In this document: piece by piece, positions 5,530 through 5,997 of the stretch
Position numbering within the stretch: the stretch's first letter is position 1
Layout of the letters: every line of letters begins with the position of its first letter
NCBI GenBank assembly: GCA_937930465.1
Contig: CALGKV010000044.1
Location: forward strand, 1 to 5,997
Origin: Methanosuratincolales archaeon
GTDB taxonomy: Archaea; Thermoproteota; Methanomethylicia; Methanomethylicales; Methanomethylicaceae
DNA: 5,997 bases
Direction: 5' to 3'
Position numbers and translations under genes: made by a program
The notes under the pieces: generated by a model
The model's database searches: none
What the model was told of the DNA's origin: nothing
Seen by the model: only the letters and a program-made list of their open reading frames with translations

Positions 5530-5997
5530 TTGAGTCTCAGAGAGTTCATAGAAGCGGAAAGAGCGATTGGCGGCGCAGTACTCGAAATTGAGCAAGATGT
5601 GTCGACTGAGTATGAGGCTGCAGCGTTAATAAGAAAGCATGATGGGGGACCAGCACTCATATTCAGAAAACTGAAAGGACATGCTCACCAAGCGGTAGCT
5701 GGCGTCTGCGGATCCCGCGACAGGATATACAGGGCAATAGGCGCAGATGGAGAGACATACTGCAGGAAGATTGCCTGGGCGGTCCAGAACCCAAAGCCGC
5801 CAGAAGTGGTAGAGACCGGGCCGGTGGCGGAGGTTAGCGAAACGCCTGATTTGGACAGGCTGCCAATATTCAAGCACTACGAGAAGGATCCCGGTAAGTA
5901 CATAACTTCAGGCATCGTGGTAGCGAGGAGCGCTGACGGAAGCTTCCAGAATGCATCTGTTCACAGGATGCTGGTCCTAGGGAAGGACAGGCTGGCC
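5530..5997 (+). CDS. UbiD-family decarboxylase, N-terminal part, cut by window edge; candidate anhydromevalonate phosphate decarboxylase
   Basis: UbiD enzymes use prenylated FMN and a divalent metal to (de)carboxylate unsaturated acids. The first 156 residues are present and open to the edge. Family marks are SLREFIEAE (2-10), STEYEAAALIRKHDGGPALIF (about 25-45), LPIFKHYEKDPGKYITSGIV (111-130) and NASVHRMLV (141-149). By family spacing Asn141 should be the metal ligand and Arg146 the catalytic Arg; the two catalytic Glu lie beyond the edge. The start is TTG at 5530 with GGAGGT 7 nt before it. In many archaea a UbiD homologue is anhydromevalonate phosphate decarboxylase in the modified mevalonate pathway. 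The PIFKHYEKDPGKYITSGIV and N-x-x-V-H-R-M style resembles that group, and lipid gene carS is nearby, but the substrate is inferred. Other aromatic-acid decarboxylases remain possible. Confidence 0.9.
   Translation, partial: MSLREFIEAERAIGGAVLEIEQDVSTEYEAAALIRKHDGGPALIFRKLKGHAHQAVAGVCGSRDRIYRAIGADGETYCRKIAWAVQNPKPPEVVETGPVAEVSETPDLDRLPIFKHYEKDPGKYITSGIVVARSADGSFQNASVHRMLVLGKDRLA

Noticed and set aside
5229..5660. 143-codon minus-strand frame across the XPD/UbiD intergenic region
   Set aside because: It overlaps the 5' ends of two recognised genes; the sequence is serine-rich and low in identity signals, and divergent promoters better explain the region.

Overview
The window reads as archaeal chromosome. 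It encodes CDP-archaeol synthase (ether-lipid synthesis), the RecA-family paralogue RadB, an XPD-type iron-sulfur helicase, archaeal-style CoaBC next to pantoate kinase (an archaea-specific route to coenzyme A), and a UbiD-family decarboxylase of the kind used in the archaeal modified mevalonate pathway. Promoters look archaeal: TATA-like boxes about 26 nt from a start, GTG/TTG starts, and overlapping stop/start pairs. I cannot place the lineage firmly. Having both RadB and CarS argues against a typical Crenarchaeon and against typical Thaumarchaeota, so a euryarchaeal or deep TACK-type lineage is possible; this is inference only.

Layout. 1-1550 (minus): coaBC, followed with a 7-nt overlap by pantoate kinase, which is cut by the left edge. 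1551-1701: AT-rich divergent promoter region with a TATA-like box for coaBC, an 8-bp inverted repeat and a short direct repeat. 1702-2052 (plus): a small three-helix membrane protein of unknown function, ending tail to tail with carS. 2064-5290 (minus): XPD helicase, then radB, then carS; radB and carS overlap by 8 nt. 5291-5529: divergent intergenic region. 5530-5997 (plus): N-terminal part of a UbiD-family decarboxylase, cut by the right edge.

How the genes fit together. CoaBC and pantoate kinase act in one pathway: pantoate to 4-phosphopantoate, then (via a synthetase not seen here) phosphopantothenate, then 4'-phosphopantetheine. CarS activates unsaturated archaeol phosphate for polar lipid synthesis, and the UbiD protein may act upstream in isoprenoid supply, so there is a loose CoA / isoprenoid / lipid theme. 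XPD and RadB are DNA-repair proteins sharing a strand with CarS.

The most useful annotation point is radB. Its first ATG (3147) falls inside the conserved N-terminal region. The homologous sequence continues upstream to a stop codon with no ATG, GTG or TTG, so the gene probably starts at CTG (3228) behind a good Shine-Dalgarno sequence. I see no CRISPR array, mobile element, tRNA or rRNA, and no clearly new defence or mobile system.
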